DNA of 64,000 nucleotides from NCBI GenBank assembly GCA_963921425.1, contig OY992837.1, positions 19,732,630-19,796,629 of the forward strand. The letters are read 5' to 3'. The DNA is from Dryas octopetala. Taxonomy: Eukaryota; Streptophyta; Magnoliopsida; Rosales; Rosaceae. A program made the translations under genes and the position numbers. The notes under the pieces were generated by a model. That model was not told where the DNA came from. It made no database searches and saw nothing but the letters and a program-made list of their open reading frames with translations. Each line of letters begins with the position of its first letter. The first letter of the stretch is position 1. This document shows positions 49,048 through 61,400 of this stretch, piece by piece.

Positions 49048-50218
49048 TTATGCATTTTGAATTAAACTACTTGCCTCTTCAGCCTCATCATTTAATGGTA
49101 TTGATGAGCATGTTGTGTCTGAAATGTCTTCATCATCCACCACTACTGGATTATCTTGGGGATATAGGAAAGGCTTTGGAGGAATCTGAAGGCATTCAAT
49201 TTGTCCTTCAAGCATCTCTACCACTTTGTGCATCGAATTAGGACGATCACTCGGCTTCATTAATTTTATGCACCGTAACGCAACTATAAGCATTTTCTTT
49301 GTCATTCACTTTTCCTCCTCTGTGGCATCTTCCATCTCTACCTCCTTTCCTTCACTAAATTGGTCATAAACCCATTAAGGAAAGTAAATTTGGCTCGAAT
49401 GGGCTGCGACTGCATTCAAATTCTTCCTTTTGCCTGCAACCTCCATCAACAACACTCCGAAACTATAGATGTCAGCTCTGTATGACACACCTCCAATATT
49501 TTTGTAAAACAATTCTAGAGCTATGTATCCAATGGTTCCTCTTGCCTCGGTCAAAGCCAAACTGTTATCATCTAATGGACATAATCTTGCCAGCCCAAAA
49601 TCAGAAATCTTTGGAACAAAATTCTCATCAACAAGAATGTTGTGAGGCTTTATATCAAAATGCAAAATTTTCATGTCACATCCTCTATGTAGGTGGTCAA
49701 TACCACGAGCCACTCCAAGTAAGGTTTCAAATGTTTCCTTACATTTTAAGGACATGAATCCTTCTTTTTCAAATATGTGTCTATCAAGAGACCCATTCGA
49801 CATAAACTCGTATACAAGAGCACTTTTTTTCCCCTCAGCACAATAGCCAATCAGTTGTACCACATTGACATGATGAATCCTTCCAATTGTAGCAACCTCA
49901 TTTATAAAATCTTGCCCATTAGCTTTGGACTTACCCAACATCTTAATTGCTACAAGGCGGTCACTATGCAGCTTTCCTCTATACAGAGCCATAACCACCT
50001 TCACCTATTTTGTGCTTAAATCCTTTTGTCATTTTATTGATATCTGAGTAGGAGTACCTTATTGGCATGAGGTTGTTGTGACTCTGTAAGAATTCTTCGA
50101 TAAGGTTATACATTGATAAGTGCCGGATTTTCAATTTATAGATTAAAAGCACAATCACATGTGGAATCCCAAGTACGGCTTTTGTTGTAAGCCAAACTAG
50201 TACTGTAAAGGAAATCAT
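49048..50218 (-). pseudogene. LRK10-like receptor kinase, truncated and broken
   Basis: The minus strand encodes a membrane segment (VIVLLIYKLK), the juxtamembrane region (MPIRYSYSDINKMTKGF) and a kinase domain of the LRK10L/PR5K-related receptor kinase group, which signals at the plasma membrane. Seen: the glycine loop GEGGYGSV, lysine in [16 protein letters not shown] (a non-RD-type loop), SDFGLAR, and the C-terminal [18 protein letters not shown]. Breaks: a frame slip just after the glycine loop (near 49982), stops at about 49372-49374 and just before 49305, an early stop at 49048-49050, and APE reduced to ALE (GYIALELF). The extracellular domain is absent. It is a pseudogene. Confidence 0.9.
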
Positions 50219-50469
50219 AAAAGAATCATGCCAATAATAAATTTGCTCTGTTCTGTATGACTATGTTCACCACTAAATATGAATTATATATTTGACCGTA
50301 TGATTGTTATCTCTTAGAAAGAGCCATATTATTATCAGTTTATCACATTAAACTATATAATCCAGATCGCAGGTACGAAAATAAATCAAAACAAGAAAAA
50401 CTCACCGGTGTAGTAAGTGATGTTACGGAAAACTGCAAGAAACAACAATGAAATACGGGAAATGGGGAA

Positions 50470-50760
50470 ATGGGGAATAGTTTATCAATGAAGTGGCAAC
50501 ACTGGGCCGAATCCACCATGTCAATGTGGTTCGCTTGGTTGGCTATTGTGCAGAGGGATTTAGAAGAGTGTTTGTTTATAAAATTTGCACCAAACGGTTC
50601 ACTACAAAAGTTCATATCATCAGTAGACACCAACAACCATTTTTTGGGTTGGGAGAAGCTGCAACATATTACTGTCTGCATATATAGCCAAAGGAATTGA
50701 GTATCTCCACCACCTATGCGACGAACAAACCCTTCATTTTGATTTCTCCAAATTCAGTCC
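50470..50760 (+). pseudogene. Kinase fragment of the same family, inverted
   Basis: The plus strand reads [19 protein letters not shown], then, after a frame slip, FAPNGSLQKFIS and, after another, KGIEYLHHLCDEQTLHFD. This is the N-lobe to catalytic-loop part of an LRK10-like kinase, close to but not a copy of the one at 49048-50218, and on the opposite strand. It is not a gene; nothing coding follows to 51300. Confidence 0.82.
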
Positions 50761-51307
50761 AAGTTTCTTACATATTTCATTTTGAAACGACACATATATT
50801 TAGGATACTAAGATACCAATTATATTTAGGATTAATTACAAATATCACCCCTAAACCAAACCATGATTGACAGTTTGTCCTTAGATTAAAATTTGAGACT
50901 TTATTTCCCAAATTTAATTCTCCAATAAACACTTTATATTAAAATCATTAAAAAAATCAATTTCTCCATTAGCTATGCACACCTGCTGCCACATAACCTT
51001 CTGAAGCTAAATATGGCAAAAGACATTGCATAACATAGGCAAAAGACATTGCATATCATAAGCAAAAAGTATCGTACTGCATGCATATCCACATTCTTTT
51101 TTTGGTGAGCAAATCCACATTCATATTATTGTTTCAATCCCAACGTGTGGATCGTCTTGTAACTAATACATTTTGCAAAATAGCACTATATAAACACTTC
51201 TCAAACGTACTATAGAAACCACAGAATAGAGTTACTCTCAAATATTACAAGACTGATATATGTCCTACCAAATAGAAAAGAACAATTCCTCGTACAGAGT
51301 GGCAATG

Positions 51308-51613
51308 TTAGCCTTCCCTTGTACATATCTCATCATATGCATTTTGAATTAAACTAATCGACTCTTCAACATCATCATTTGATGGTGTTGATGAACATGT
51401 TGTTTTTGAATTGTCTTCATCAACTACCACTGCATTGTCTTGTGGATATAGGAAAAGCTTTGGAGGAATATGAAGGCATTCAATTTCTCCTTCAAGCATG
51501 TCAACCACTTTGTGCATCGAATTAGGACGGTCACTAGGCTTCATTTGTATGCACCATAATGCAACTATAAGCATCTTCTTTGTCATTTTTCTTCTTAATA
51601 GTGACATATTCAT
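51308..51613 (-). pseudogene. C-terminal fragment of an LRK10-like kinase
   Basis: The minus strand encodes the last kinase subdomain and tail ([44 protein letters not shown]). It parallels 49048-49305 but lacks the early stop found there. The rest of the domain is missing upstream on this strand, unless the inverted piece at 50470-50760 derives from the same copy by rearrangement. 51614-52083 holds no gene. Confidence 0.85.
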
Positions 51614-52083
51614 ACTTGATCAATGTTTATATTTACGGTCTAGTAATATAGTAGGCAAAAAGATTACCAAAAAAAAATATAGTAGGCAAAAACGTACACA
51701 TTTTATAAAATGTTTCTACATTCCATTTGAGAAAACATTTTTTGGGTATTAGAACTTGTTCGACAAAAAAAGTAAAATAAAATATAATATAATACAGGAG
51801 AAGACAACGTCATAATGGGCTGCAACTTGGAAAGGGTTGTTAACCCAATGGCCAACAAACAAAAAGGTAGGAGTCCAGGCCCAACCAATAAGAAAATAAA
51901 ACTTAAACCTACAAACAAAGTCAACCACCCACTTACATATATTTATATATGGTTAGATACTTAGATACGTTTCAGCGATGAAGGATTCGATGTTGTCATC
52001 ATGAGTCAGCCACTTGAACTCTCTCCCTGTCCTCTGTCTTTCTCAAACAGATCTGCTCTGATCCAAAGTTCATGGCTAGATAA

Positions 52084-52432
52084 TGTTGACTGAGCTTAAG
52101 TATTTGGCAGCTTAATTTAGCTAATTAATATTGCAGTTTTGATGTTAATTAGTTAGATTTTTTTTTTTCTGTGTAAATTGAACACGTGTCTGTGTCTTAT
52201 AGGACACCAAATGAGTGGTAGTGTTGAGCTCATAGGCTCACGCATTTGGAATGACCCAGCTATATTGTAGCTGTCCTTTATGTAACAGAATACTGTGAAT
52301 GAATAAAGTGAGATGAGTGAGCTCTGTGGGTGACTCACAGAAGATGTTTATCTTTCTTCTTCTTCCATTTTCAATGCTGCTTCCATTCTTCAATATAATT
52401 AATTAATTAATCAAACATTCTTCAATTCAACA
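52084..52432 (+). repeat. Left LTR of the copia element
   Basis: 349 bp, TG...CA ends, with an AATTAATTAATTAATCAAAC run near its right end. Followed directly by the primer site. Confidence 0.93.
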
Positions 52433-52446
52433 TGGTATCTAGAGCC
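52433..52446 (+). other. Primer binding site, variant
   Basis: TGGTATCTAGAGCC follows the left LTR. It resembles the initiator tRNA-Met site TGGTATCAGAGC with one extra base. Confidence 0.85.
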
Positions 52447-52522
52447 TAGGTTGGATCAAGGGGTACTGGGGCGTGATTTCTGTGAGAAAACATAGTGAAA
52501 CGAGCAAGGATTCGTGTTTACA

Positions 52523-55500
52523 ATGGCAAGCTCTGGAGGTGGTGAGCTACGAGCTCCTATCTTTGATGGTAATGAATTTGATTATTGGAAAGTCAGAATG
52601 ATTACTATCTTCAAGTCACAAGGATTGTGGAAGCTAGTAGAAAAAGGGATTACAGTCCCTGAATCAAAGAAAAAGAAAATTTCAAAGAAAGAAGAACATG
52701 CTGAAGTTGTAGATGATGATGAAGAGATGGAAGCATATCTTGAAGAACAGCACATGAAAGATGCAAAGGCATTAGGCATCATTCAAGGAGCAGTCTCCAA
52801 AGAAAATTTTCCTCGAATTGTAAATCAAGAAACTGCAAAGGGAGCTTGGAATCTATTGCAGGAGGATTATCATGGTGATCAACATGCTAGATCTGTGAAA
52901 TTGCAAGGTTTACACAGAGAGTTTGAGTATATGAGAATGAGAGATAATGAATGGCTTGCTGATTATTTTTCCAGGTTCTTTAATTTAACAAACCAGATGG
53001 AGAAATATGGTGAAATCCTCTCTCATCAGAGAATGGTCCAAAAGGTACTTATCAGCTTATGCAAGATTTATGATCCAATGTGTGTGGTGTTAGAAAGAAC
53101 TTGTGATCTGAATTCAGTTTCAGTGCATGAAGTTGTTGGATCCTTGAAGAGTTATGAGCTTCGATTGAATAGACATGAAGAAGATGATGGACATTCAGAT
53201 AAGGCATTTTCCAGCATGAGCATCACTCCAAAAGGTCGAAACACACAGAATAGGCCATATGCTCATGATGGAGGAAGGAAGGGACATAAGCAATGGAAAG
53301 GAAAATCAAGGAAGTGGGATGCCAAGTTTCAAGTTGCTGGAAAACAGGAAAGAGGTGCTGACTCTGGGAAGCATAAATGCAAGATTTGTGACAAGATTCA
53401 CTATGGTGACTGTTGGTTCAAAGGAAAGGTCAAGTGTTACAAATGTGACAAATTTGGTCACATGATGAAGGATTACCATCAACCTAGCAGGAGGGGTGAG
53501 GTGGTCAATTATGCCATTCAGGTCCAAGACACTGCCACAATGTTCTATGCATGTCATATGGCATCTGTTCAAAAGGAACATGGGGTCTGGTATCTTCATA
53601 GTGGCTGCAGCAACCATATGACAAGCTGTGAGTCACTCCTTATCAACATAGATCGAAGTGTGAGGTGCAAGGTTAAAATGGGGACTGGTGACTTAGTAAA
53701 GTCTACAGGCAAAGGCACACTGGTGGTTGAAACAAAGAGAGGAGTCAGACACATACCTGAAGTGATGATTGTTCCTGGTCTGGATGAGAATCTGCTCAGT
53801 GTTGGACAGATGATTGAGCATGGACATTGGCTTGTTTTTGGTGATTTCATGGTTTGCATTTTTGGAGACAGGAATCTGTAGAAACCTATCACCACTGTCA
53901 AAATGAAAGGAAACAGATGCTTTCCTCTTTCATTTGACAGTGTTACTCCTTTAATGGCAAACTCAGTGACCACTGTTGGGTCACCCTGGAAGTGGCACAA
54001 AAGGTTTGGACATTTGAACTTTGGAAGTCTGAAAAAGTTACAGGAAAATGAGATGGTATATGGTCTACCAAATTTGACAGATAGTGATCACATGTGTGAA
54101 AGCTGTGCAATGGGAAAAGCTCATAGGCAACCCTTTGACAAAGGCAAGGTTAGAAAAGCCTCTGATCTTTTGGAGTTAGTACGCACAGATGTGTGTGGTC
54201 CCATGACAGAAAAAATTGGTGGTAACAAGTACTTTCTCACCTTTATTGATGACAAGTCAAGAATGTGTTAGGTCTATTTTTTGAAGTACAAGTCTGATGC
54301 ATTCAATGTGTTTAAGAAATTTAAAGCAATGGTTGAATTGCAATGTGGATTTAAACTCAAGAAATTGAGAAGTGATAGAGGGGGGAGTATACCTCTCATG
54401 ACTTTGAGAAATTTTGTGAGGAAGTGGGAATTGAGAAACAATTAACTGTTGCTTACTCACCTCAGCAAAATGGTATTGCTAAAAGGAAGAATAGGACCAT
54501 AATGGAAATGGCCAGGACTATGCTACATGAAAAGAAGCTGCCACAGAATTTTTGGGGAGAAGCAGTCAATGCTGCTGTCTATCTATTGAACAGGTGTCCT
54601 ACAAATGCCTTAGACAACAAAACTTCATTTGAGGAGTACAGTGGGAGGAAGCCAGGTGTTAAACATTTAAAAGTCTTTGGTTCTGTATGTTTCACTCATA
54701 TTTCTGCACAAAATAGGCAGAAACTTGATGAAACTGGTCAGAGAGGCATTTTTGTGGGGTATGGAACTCGAGAAAAGGGTTATAGAGTTTTTGATCTGAA
54801 AAATAACAAGGTTGTTGTCTCTAGAAGTGTGATTTTCGATGAAAACTCACTGTGGGATTGGAACTCTAAGAAAATTGTTTATATAACAGTACCTTTTGAA
54901 AGAGAGCAGATGAGCAATGTTGCAGAAGGTGAGTTTGAACCTGCAAAACCTGTGCAATCTCCAAGAGTGTCTAATGAGGCTGCAAGTGTTGATAACTCAT
55001 GTCCAAGTCCACTCACAGAAGGCTCAAATGGTGAGACAAATATGAAAAGGTCTGATGTTGCAATTTTCTACAGCTGAAAGTGAAATTGTGATGTCTGATA
55101 CCTATGATTGTACTCCAAAGAAATGGAAGAATCTCAATGAGGTGTTTGCTCAATGCAAGTTCAGTATAATTGAGCCTGAAATTTTAACTGAAGCTGTCAA
55201 AGACCCAGCATGGCAGAAGGCAATGTCAGAAGAGATTGCTATGATTGAGAAAAACCAAACTTGGAAGCTTGTAGATAGACCAAGTGACAAGCCTATTGTG
55301 GGAGTAAAGTGGATTTACAAGATCAAACTTAATCTTGATGGTACAATCCAGAAACATAAGGCAATATTAGTTGCTAAAGGCTATACACAGAAGCCAGGAA
55401 TCGATTTTAATGAAACCTTTGCTCATGTGGCAAGGTTAGACACCATTAGGACATTGATTGCTCTAGCAGCTAAGAATGGCTGGAAACATTTCCAACTTGA

Positions 55501-56728
55501 TGTCAAATCAGCCTTTCTCAATGGAATTCTAGAGGAGGAAGTATATGTAGATCAGCCAGATGGCTATGTTGTCAAGAATCAGGAGCACAAAGTGTATAAA
55601 TTGCATAAAGCCCTCTATGGTCTGAAATAGGCTCCACGAGCTTGGTATGGAAATATTGATAGTTACTTGTTGGAATGTGGTTTTGAGAAAAGTCCTAGTG
55701 AGGCAACTTTGTATGTTAAAAGCAAGGAAGGTCAGGGCACACTTATTGTATCAATCTATGTAGATGACATTGTCTACACAGGGAGCAGTGACAATATGCT
55801 TGTGAAATTCAAAAGGGATATGATGAACAGATATGAAATGTCTGATCTTGGTCTGCTACATCATTTTCTTGGAATGGGAGTGATCCAGCTAGACGGGAGT
55901 ATTTTTATTCATCAAAGAAAGTATGCTCACAATTTGCTAGAGAAATTTGGTCTAAAAGATTGAAAACCTGTGTCCATCCCATTGTCAACAACTGAAAAGT
56001 TAAGGAAAGAAGATGGAAGTGCACCTGCAGATGAAGGCTTATACAGGAAACTGGTTGGAAGCTTGTTATATCTAACTGCTACAAGGCCTGACATTATGTT
56101 TGCAACAAGCTTGCTAGCTAGGTTCATGCATTGTCCCTCTGCTAAACACTTAGGAACATCTAAAAGGGTGTTAAGATATATGCAAGGAACCATTGACTAT
56201 GGCATACAGTATAGGAAAGGAGATTCTGCCATTTTTATAGGCTATTGTGACAGTGATTGGAGTGGAGATGAGGATGATATGAGATCTACATCAGGATATG
56301 CATTCTCCTTTGGGAGTGGTGCATTTTCATGGGCATCAATCAAACAATATAGTGTTGCACTCTCTACTGCAGAGGCAGAGTATATATATGAGTGCTTCAG
56401 TGGCCACATCTCAAGCTATTTGGCTCAAATTTGTTCTACAAGATTTTGGAGAAAAACAAGTTGAAGCAACTACCCTACTGTGTGATAACACATCTGCCAT
56501 AGCAATGTCCAAGAACCCTGTCTTTCACCATAAGTCAAAGCACATAAAAAGGAAATTTCATTTCATAAGAGATGCTATTCATGATGGAGTGGTTGATTTG
56601 GTGTACTGCAAAGGAGAAGACCAACTCGCAGACATTTTCACTAAGGCATTAGCCAAAGATAGGTTCTGTTGCTTAAGGAGCAAGCTTGGTGTCAAGTTTG
56701 CCAAATCCTTAGTAGGGAGTGTTGACTG
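52523..56728 (+). pseudogene. Copia gag-pol, broken
   Basis: The start MASSGGGELRAP (52523) begins a copia gag. Order: gag to about 53350, zinc knuckle (CYKCDKFGHMMKDY), protease (about 53590), pre-integrase and integrase (about 53980-54600), reverse transcriptase with SIYVDDIV (about 55755-55780), and RNase H to 56728. Stops at about 53879, 54269, 55074, 55628 and 55961, plus frame changes near 54385, 55060 and 56385, break it. Key positions are also altered: the zinc knuckle ends in Y where C is expected, the protease motif reads HSG where DSG is expected, and the integrase NGIAKRKNRT has K where the catalytic E is expected. It cannot be autonomous. Confidence 0.93.
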
Positions 56729-57030
56729 AGCTTAAGCATTTGGCAGCTTAATTTAGCTAATTAATATTAATTGAGCACGTGTCTGTGTCTCATAGGACAC
56801 CAAATGAGTGGTGGTGCTGAGCTCATAGGCTCACGCATTTAGAATGACCCAGCTATATTGTAGCTGTCCTTTATGTAACAGAATACTGTGAATGAATAGA
56901 GTGAGATGAGTGAGCTCTGTGGGTGACTCACAGAGGATGTTTATCTTTCTTCTTCTTCCATTTTCAATGCTGCTTCCATTCTCTGCCTCAATATAATTAA
57001 TTAATTAATCAAACATTCTTCAATTCAACA
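56720..57030 (+). repeat. Right LTR of the copia element
   Basis: 311 bp, same ends as the left LTR. The preceding AGTAGGGAG is a weak purine tract. The last pol codons run into the LTR. Confidence 0.93.
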
Positions 57031-57035
57031 GATAA

Positions 57036-57560
57036 GCCATAGGCCATGGCCTAGATATGTGATGAGATCTCATAACATGCATGGAGGAAGGGTTGGTGTT
57101 GTTGTGAGGGTTGAAACAACAATAGGGCTCCTCAGGGTTCACCTCCTCCTAGATCACGGTTTGGTTCTTCATCTCAAGGATCAGTTTGTGCACTAGTCAC
57201 TCATCCACCGATTTGACACCCATTGTGGTTGCACCATTGTTATTTTCGTTTTTCAAGTTTTTTCATTATTTTATTTTGTATGGTATTGATGTAATTTATT
57301 AGGGTTTTTCATTTTTTAAACAAATAAAAAAAATAATAGGTTAGATTTCTATAGTTTTTTATTTTTTTTTTGTTTTAAAACCTAGTGTAGTGGTTTCTTT
57401 TTTCTGGGTTAGACATTGGATTACTGGAAAAAAAAAAAAAGATATTTGATTTCTATAGGTTTTGTTTTTTGTTTTTTTATGGTATCGACTAACTACTAAG
57501 GTCATTATTGTCAAAAAAGAAAAGAGAAAACACTAGTAATTGGATTTTTCACCCTTTACT
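57036..57560. other. Intergenic, no gene seen
   Basis: Poly-T and poly-A rich. The short motif TAGTGTAGTGG, the A-box-like part of the tRNA gene beside it, occurs alone near 57382, again near 57787 and, with one change, near 57833. Confidence 0.5.
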
Positions 57561-57564
57561 TTAC

Positions 57565-57636
57565 GGCTCTGTAGTGTAGTGGCTAACACCCTGGACTTAA
57601 AAATCCAGTATCCTGGGTTCGAGTCCCAGTAGAGCC
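57565..57636 (+). tRNA. tRNA-Gln-like gene with an 8-base anticodon loop
   Basis: The acceptor stem GGCTCTG/TAGAGCC, D arm (GTGTAGTGGCTAACAC), anticodon stem CTGGA/TCCAG and T arm CTGGG-TTCGAGT-CCCAG all pair. The internal promoter boxes are good: TAGTGTAGTGG and GGTTCGAGTCC. The body resembles plant nuclear tRNA-Gln. The anticodon loop is CTTAAAAA, eight bases instead of seven, where tRNA-Gln would have CTTTGAA. Taken literally, positions 34-36 would be TAA (Leu codon UUA), yet the variable arm is short, unlike tRNA-Leu. The nearest T-run that could stop polymerase III is at about 57667. It may be a decayed or misassigned tRNA; I cannot say that it is charged or used. Confidence 0.75.
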
Positions 57637-57639
57637 AAA

Positions 57640-58372
57640 AGAGTTGGGGTTGGTTTTGCTTTCATTTTTTTTTTTTTTTAGTTTTAGGGATTTCTATAGT
57701 TTTTTTTTTTCTTTTATAAATAACAAGTGGTTTTATTTTTTTGGGTTAGCCATTGGATTTGTTTTAAAACTTTCAATGTTCTAAGTAGTGTAGTGGTATA
57801 AAGAAAAAGAAAAGAGAAATCGAATTCCTCAGTAGTGTAGTGATTTTGGTTTTGGGTTTTCTTGCTAGGCCCATACTAGTTTCTAGGGTTTCTATTCATT
57901 TGATAAAGATCATTACAATTGACACGTGATATTGGCTACCAGGCTACTAGCTAATAACTTTAAGTTCACTGCCATTGTTTGGTATCAGCTTGTGCCCTAC
58001 GCTGCGCTACTTCGTCGATCTGCTGCATTTTTCGGTAATCCAGGCTGTCTTTCTTTTGCAAATTTTCTTCAATTCTGAAATTATTTCTTCGATTCCAGTT
58101 TTTGTTCTTGAATTCTAACTTCATAATCATGGCATCATGGGTGAAAGATTGGATGAAGGGAGAAAGGAATTGCATGGAGAGAAATGGCTGGTTGCAGCTG
58201 TGAATTGGTTGGGTTGCTGGACACGTGTCGCCACAATGGAGGGCCGGCTTGGCTTGGCAGCTTGGCTACCATTGAGACGCGTGTCGCACATCAGTGGAGA
58301 AGGAAAGAAAGTGTTGGGTGGAAGGAAAGAGGGATGAAGCTTCCTCCCACCGCAGTGAATGTTTGCCTCTTA
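57640..58372. other. Intergenic, no convincing gene
   Basis: Poly-T runs and short open frames near 58137-58430 without recognisable domains. A CTAGTTTCTAGGG segment and other low-complexity parts are all that can be named. Confidence 0.45.
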
Positions 58373-58475
58373 TGTGAGATCCCGTATTTTTCTAAGATTT
58401 ATTTTAAATATTTTGAGAATTTATTTTGATCATTTGAAAAATAAAAAGGTTGGTTTAATTTTTAATTTTTGTTTT

Positions 58476-61400
58476 TGACAGGACCGCCCCCGGATTCCAC
58501 CCTGGAACCCGGAGAGGTCCTGCGGGAATCCAAAATCAGGGAAAATCCTACCGAAAATTCGGCAGAACCTCCCCTGAAAATGGACTAACCCAGAAATTTC
58601 AAACCTGTTAAAAAGCACTTCTATACAGCAACCACCTCTACCACAACCAAATAGGGTCTCAGACCCAACAATTCCACAGAAATCCAACTCAAAATTTGTA
58701 GAGTGGTTATCAGAGCTACTAATCCTATTACAGCAATTATTACATTTAAGGATAGGAACTTCTAAAATGGAAATGAATTCCCTACAAGATCCGGGGGCAG
58801 AAAACGGATGTGATTTGCCTCGACGCGTTTGGCTCGACCTCCACCAATGCTACTACCTGGGGGACAATTTAAGACAAAACAAGAAAATGGTGAGATAGGC
58901 AGTGAGTGGACACTTAAATGGAAATGAAATCAAGTCTAAATATTTTTAACTCTAAAACCTCACGTCGCTCTTTGAACACCCCCAGTTTTAAAATCATTTT
59001 CAAGCTTAAGAGTATTGTAAAACTAAACCAAAGCACCAACTCTTTATCGAATAAAACTTCAAACATTAAAAATTCTGAGTAGTTTATAAATTTAAAATAA
59101 AATATCAAAATAAAACTGTATAATACATTTATAATAAAATAATTTAAACTGAAAACTTCTTTCTCAAACCACTCTCAACATACTGAAAAATTTATAAAAC
59201 TGCTCAACTGAAACCGTCATTCTTAAAAACCTTTTGTTGCCACAAACTCATCACTTAAAATACTTAACAGTTGAAAACACACACCAGTCAGTTACCCATA
59301 GAATCTGTCATACATGCGCAGAGCCGAGAATATGTCATACGCATGCAGAGCCGAGAATCTGTCATACGCATGCAGAGCCATAAATGATCTGTCATACATG
59401 CGCAGAGCCGAGAATCTGTCATACGCATGCAGAGCCACAAATTCTGTCGTACGTGCACGCAGAGCGGCCCCCAAAGGGCGAAGCATCCCGACACACGGCC
59501 CAAAGCCTATGTGTGTGCCGTGATGGGTCCCAAAGACCTATTAAATCTGATAACCTGGAGGGTACTGCAAAGGTGGTTTGAAAACCGATAACTCACAAAC
59601 ACATAATTCAAATCTCAATCCTTTCATTTTTCTTCCAAAACTCTTCTTAACAAAACCAAATTCCTCGAATATACATTTGTTCAACTCAAAATATCTAAAT
59701 TCATAAATCCATGAAACTTTGAAATGCAAAAACCATAAATATCAATTTCCAATTTAGGAAAGAAGAATTTAAAAACCAAATTTTAATTCAAAATCCCTTA
59801 GCTTAAATTCAAACTCAATATAACCAAATAATAGAATTTAATCATCAACATATAAAACATTTCAGAAAAATTAAAAGTTAGTCCACTCACAGTGATAGCC
59901 CTAGCTTCGATCCTCCGCCGGATCGTCACGAGCCACGGTCGTCTCGCCTATAAAATAAACAAAAACAGAGATTAGTCTCGGTTCTACGCCCTTTAAAGGA
60001 TATGTGTGTGGAGTCTAACGTCCCACTCGACTTCGTTCCTACGCGATTTGGTTTACGATCTACACGAATTGACCAATAACACTTCCACAAACGCCCCTAA
60101 GGTTTCCCGGTTCAACCTAACCACAATCACTATGACTATTAACGATAACCCAATCAACCAATTATCATAAATACTCTAAAATTATGAATTATCAGTGGGG
60201 GTTTCGAAATCATAGAGGTTGCTGCCCAATGTGGCTGTTTCAAGCCCAAAAATTTACTAAATATACAAAAATTTCTCAATCTTCATATACATTCACATCT
60301 AACGTCCAATTTCGGGTTTCCTAAACATGAGATTGTCCAAATCACACCAAAATTACCCCAAGACTGAGCCAATCCTCAACAAACCCGAAATGGGTTCCAA
60401 CTTGTAAATCAAACTTCCCAAAACTCAAATGTCTCTAAATTATTCTAAATTTCAGGTTCTATATGACCAATGGGTACTTTAGGGATGTAAATCATCTCAG
60501 AAAACAAAGAGAAAAGCCATCAATTTGAAATCTACATAGGAACCCGAAATGGCCCTTCAATCCTCCAAAAATCCAATTTCCAAATGCTCAAATTGGTCAA
60601 GACAGAGTAAGGAGAATTAAAGCCCAGAAGAAATGGAGGAAAACCCACCTGGTATGGAGGTGATTGGCGCCGGAAAACTGGTCGGAGAAGGGAGAGAAGC
60701 CGGCGGCCAGTGGAGCTCTTCTGACAGCAACCGCGCGCAGGGGGTGGCTGGGTTGGCTGGAGGAATGGCCAGGAGAGATGGTCGGCGTCGGGAAGGCTCG
60801 CCGGAGGTCTCAGGTGGCCGGAATGGCCGGCGGCGTGGGTTTTGGGTGGCTGGGTGCAGAGGTTGGGTGCGCACAGAGAAAGGGGAGAGAGAGAAAACAC
60901 AAGGAGAGAGAGAGAATAGGCTCGGGGAAGCTGGTCGGCGCTGGGGGGTGTTTGCCGGAGCCAGGGGCTGGCCGGTGATGGTGAGTGGGGGTGGCTGGGT
61001 GGTGCGCGCAGGGGAGAGGGTGCGGAGGAGAGGGAAAACCGAGAGAGAGGGTGCGGGGAGAGAGAATAAATAGAGGGAGAGAGAGTTCTAGAGAGAGAAA
61101 TTTCTAGAAAAATCTAGAGAGAGAGGAAATCTGATTTTTAAAACCCACTTTTATAAATTTACAACATTGCCCCTCACTTTAAACGCCTATATCTTTCAAA
61201 CCGTAACTCAGATCGAAGCGTGCTACGTGTGTATGAAATCGTGGGATCGAAACCTATCTAACGGACCCAAAGTCAAAATCGAAAACCCATTCATTTTAAA
61301 AGTCAACTTTTGGTCATGCTTAAATTAAAATAAAAATAAATAAATCAAAACTCTTTTTATTTTCCAAATAAATCTCAAAATCTTTAAAATACAATCCAAC

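Larger units (their letters stand above)
52084..57030 (+). mobile_element. Full-length Ty1/copia retrotransposon, inactive, duplication GATAA
   Basis: Left LTR 52084-52432 (349 bp) and right LTR 56720-57030 (311 bp) start TGTTGACTGAGC and end CAATTCAACA. The duplication GATAA lies at 52079-52083 and 57031-57035. The left LTR has about 45 bp absent from the right one (GCAGTTTTGATG..., about 52131-52178) and the right one has a short CTGCCTC insertion. Gag and pol are present in copia order but damaged. Confidence 0.95.

Noticed and set aside
52084..57030. Endogenous pararetrovirus as the source of the reverse transcriptases
   Set aside because: Integrase precedes reverse transcriptase and LTRs with 5-bp duplications are present, which identifies Ty1/copia retrotransposons.
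58137..58429. Possible small gene beside the tRNA-like gene
   Set aside because: Low-complexity frames with no recognisable motif, running into an LTR.
60532..61073. GC-rich open frames on both strands in the minus solo LTR, and similar ones at 5158-5436 and 61492-62511
   Set aside because: Compositional frames in the GC-rich LTR leader; not shared in frame between the related LTRs.
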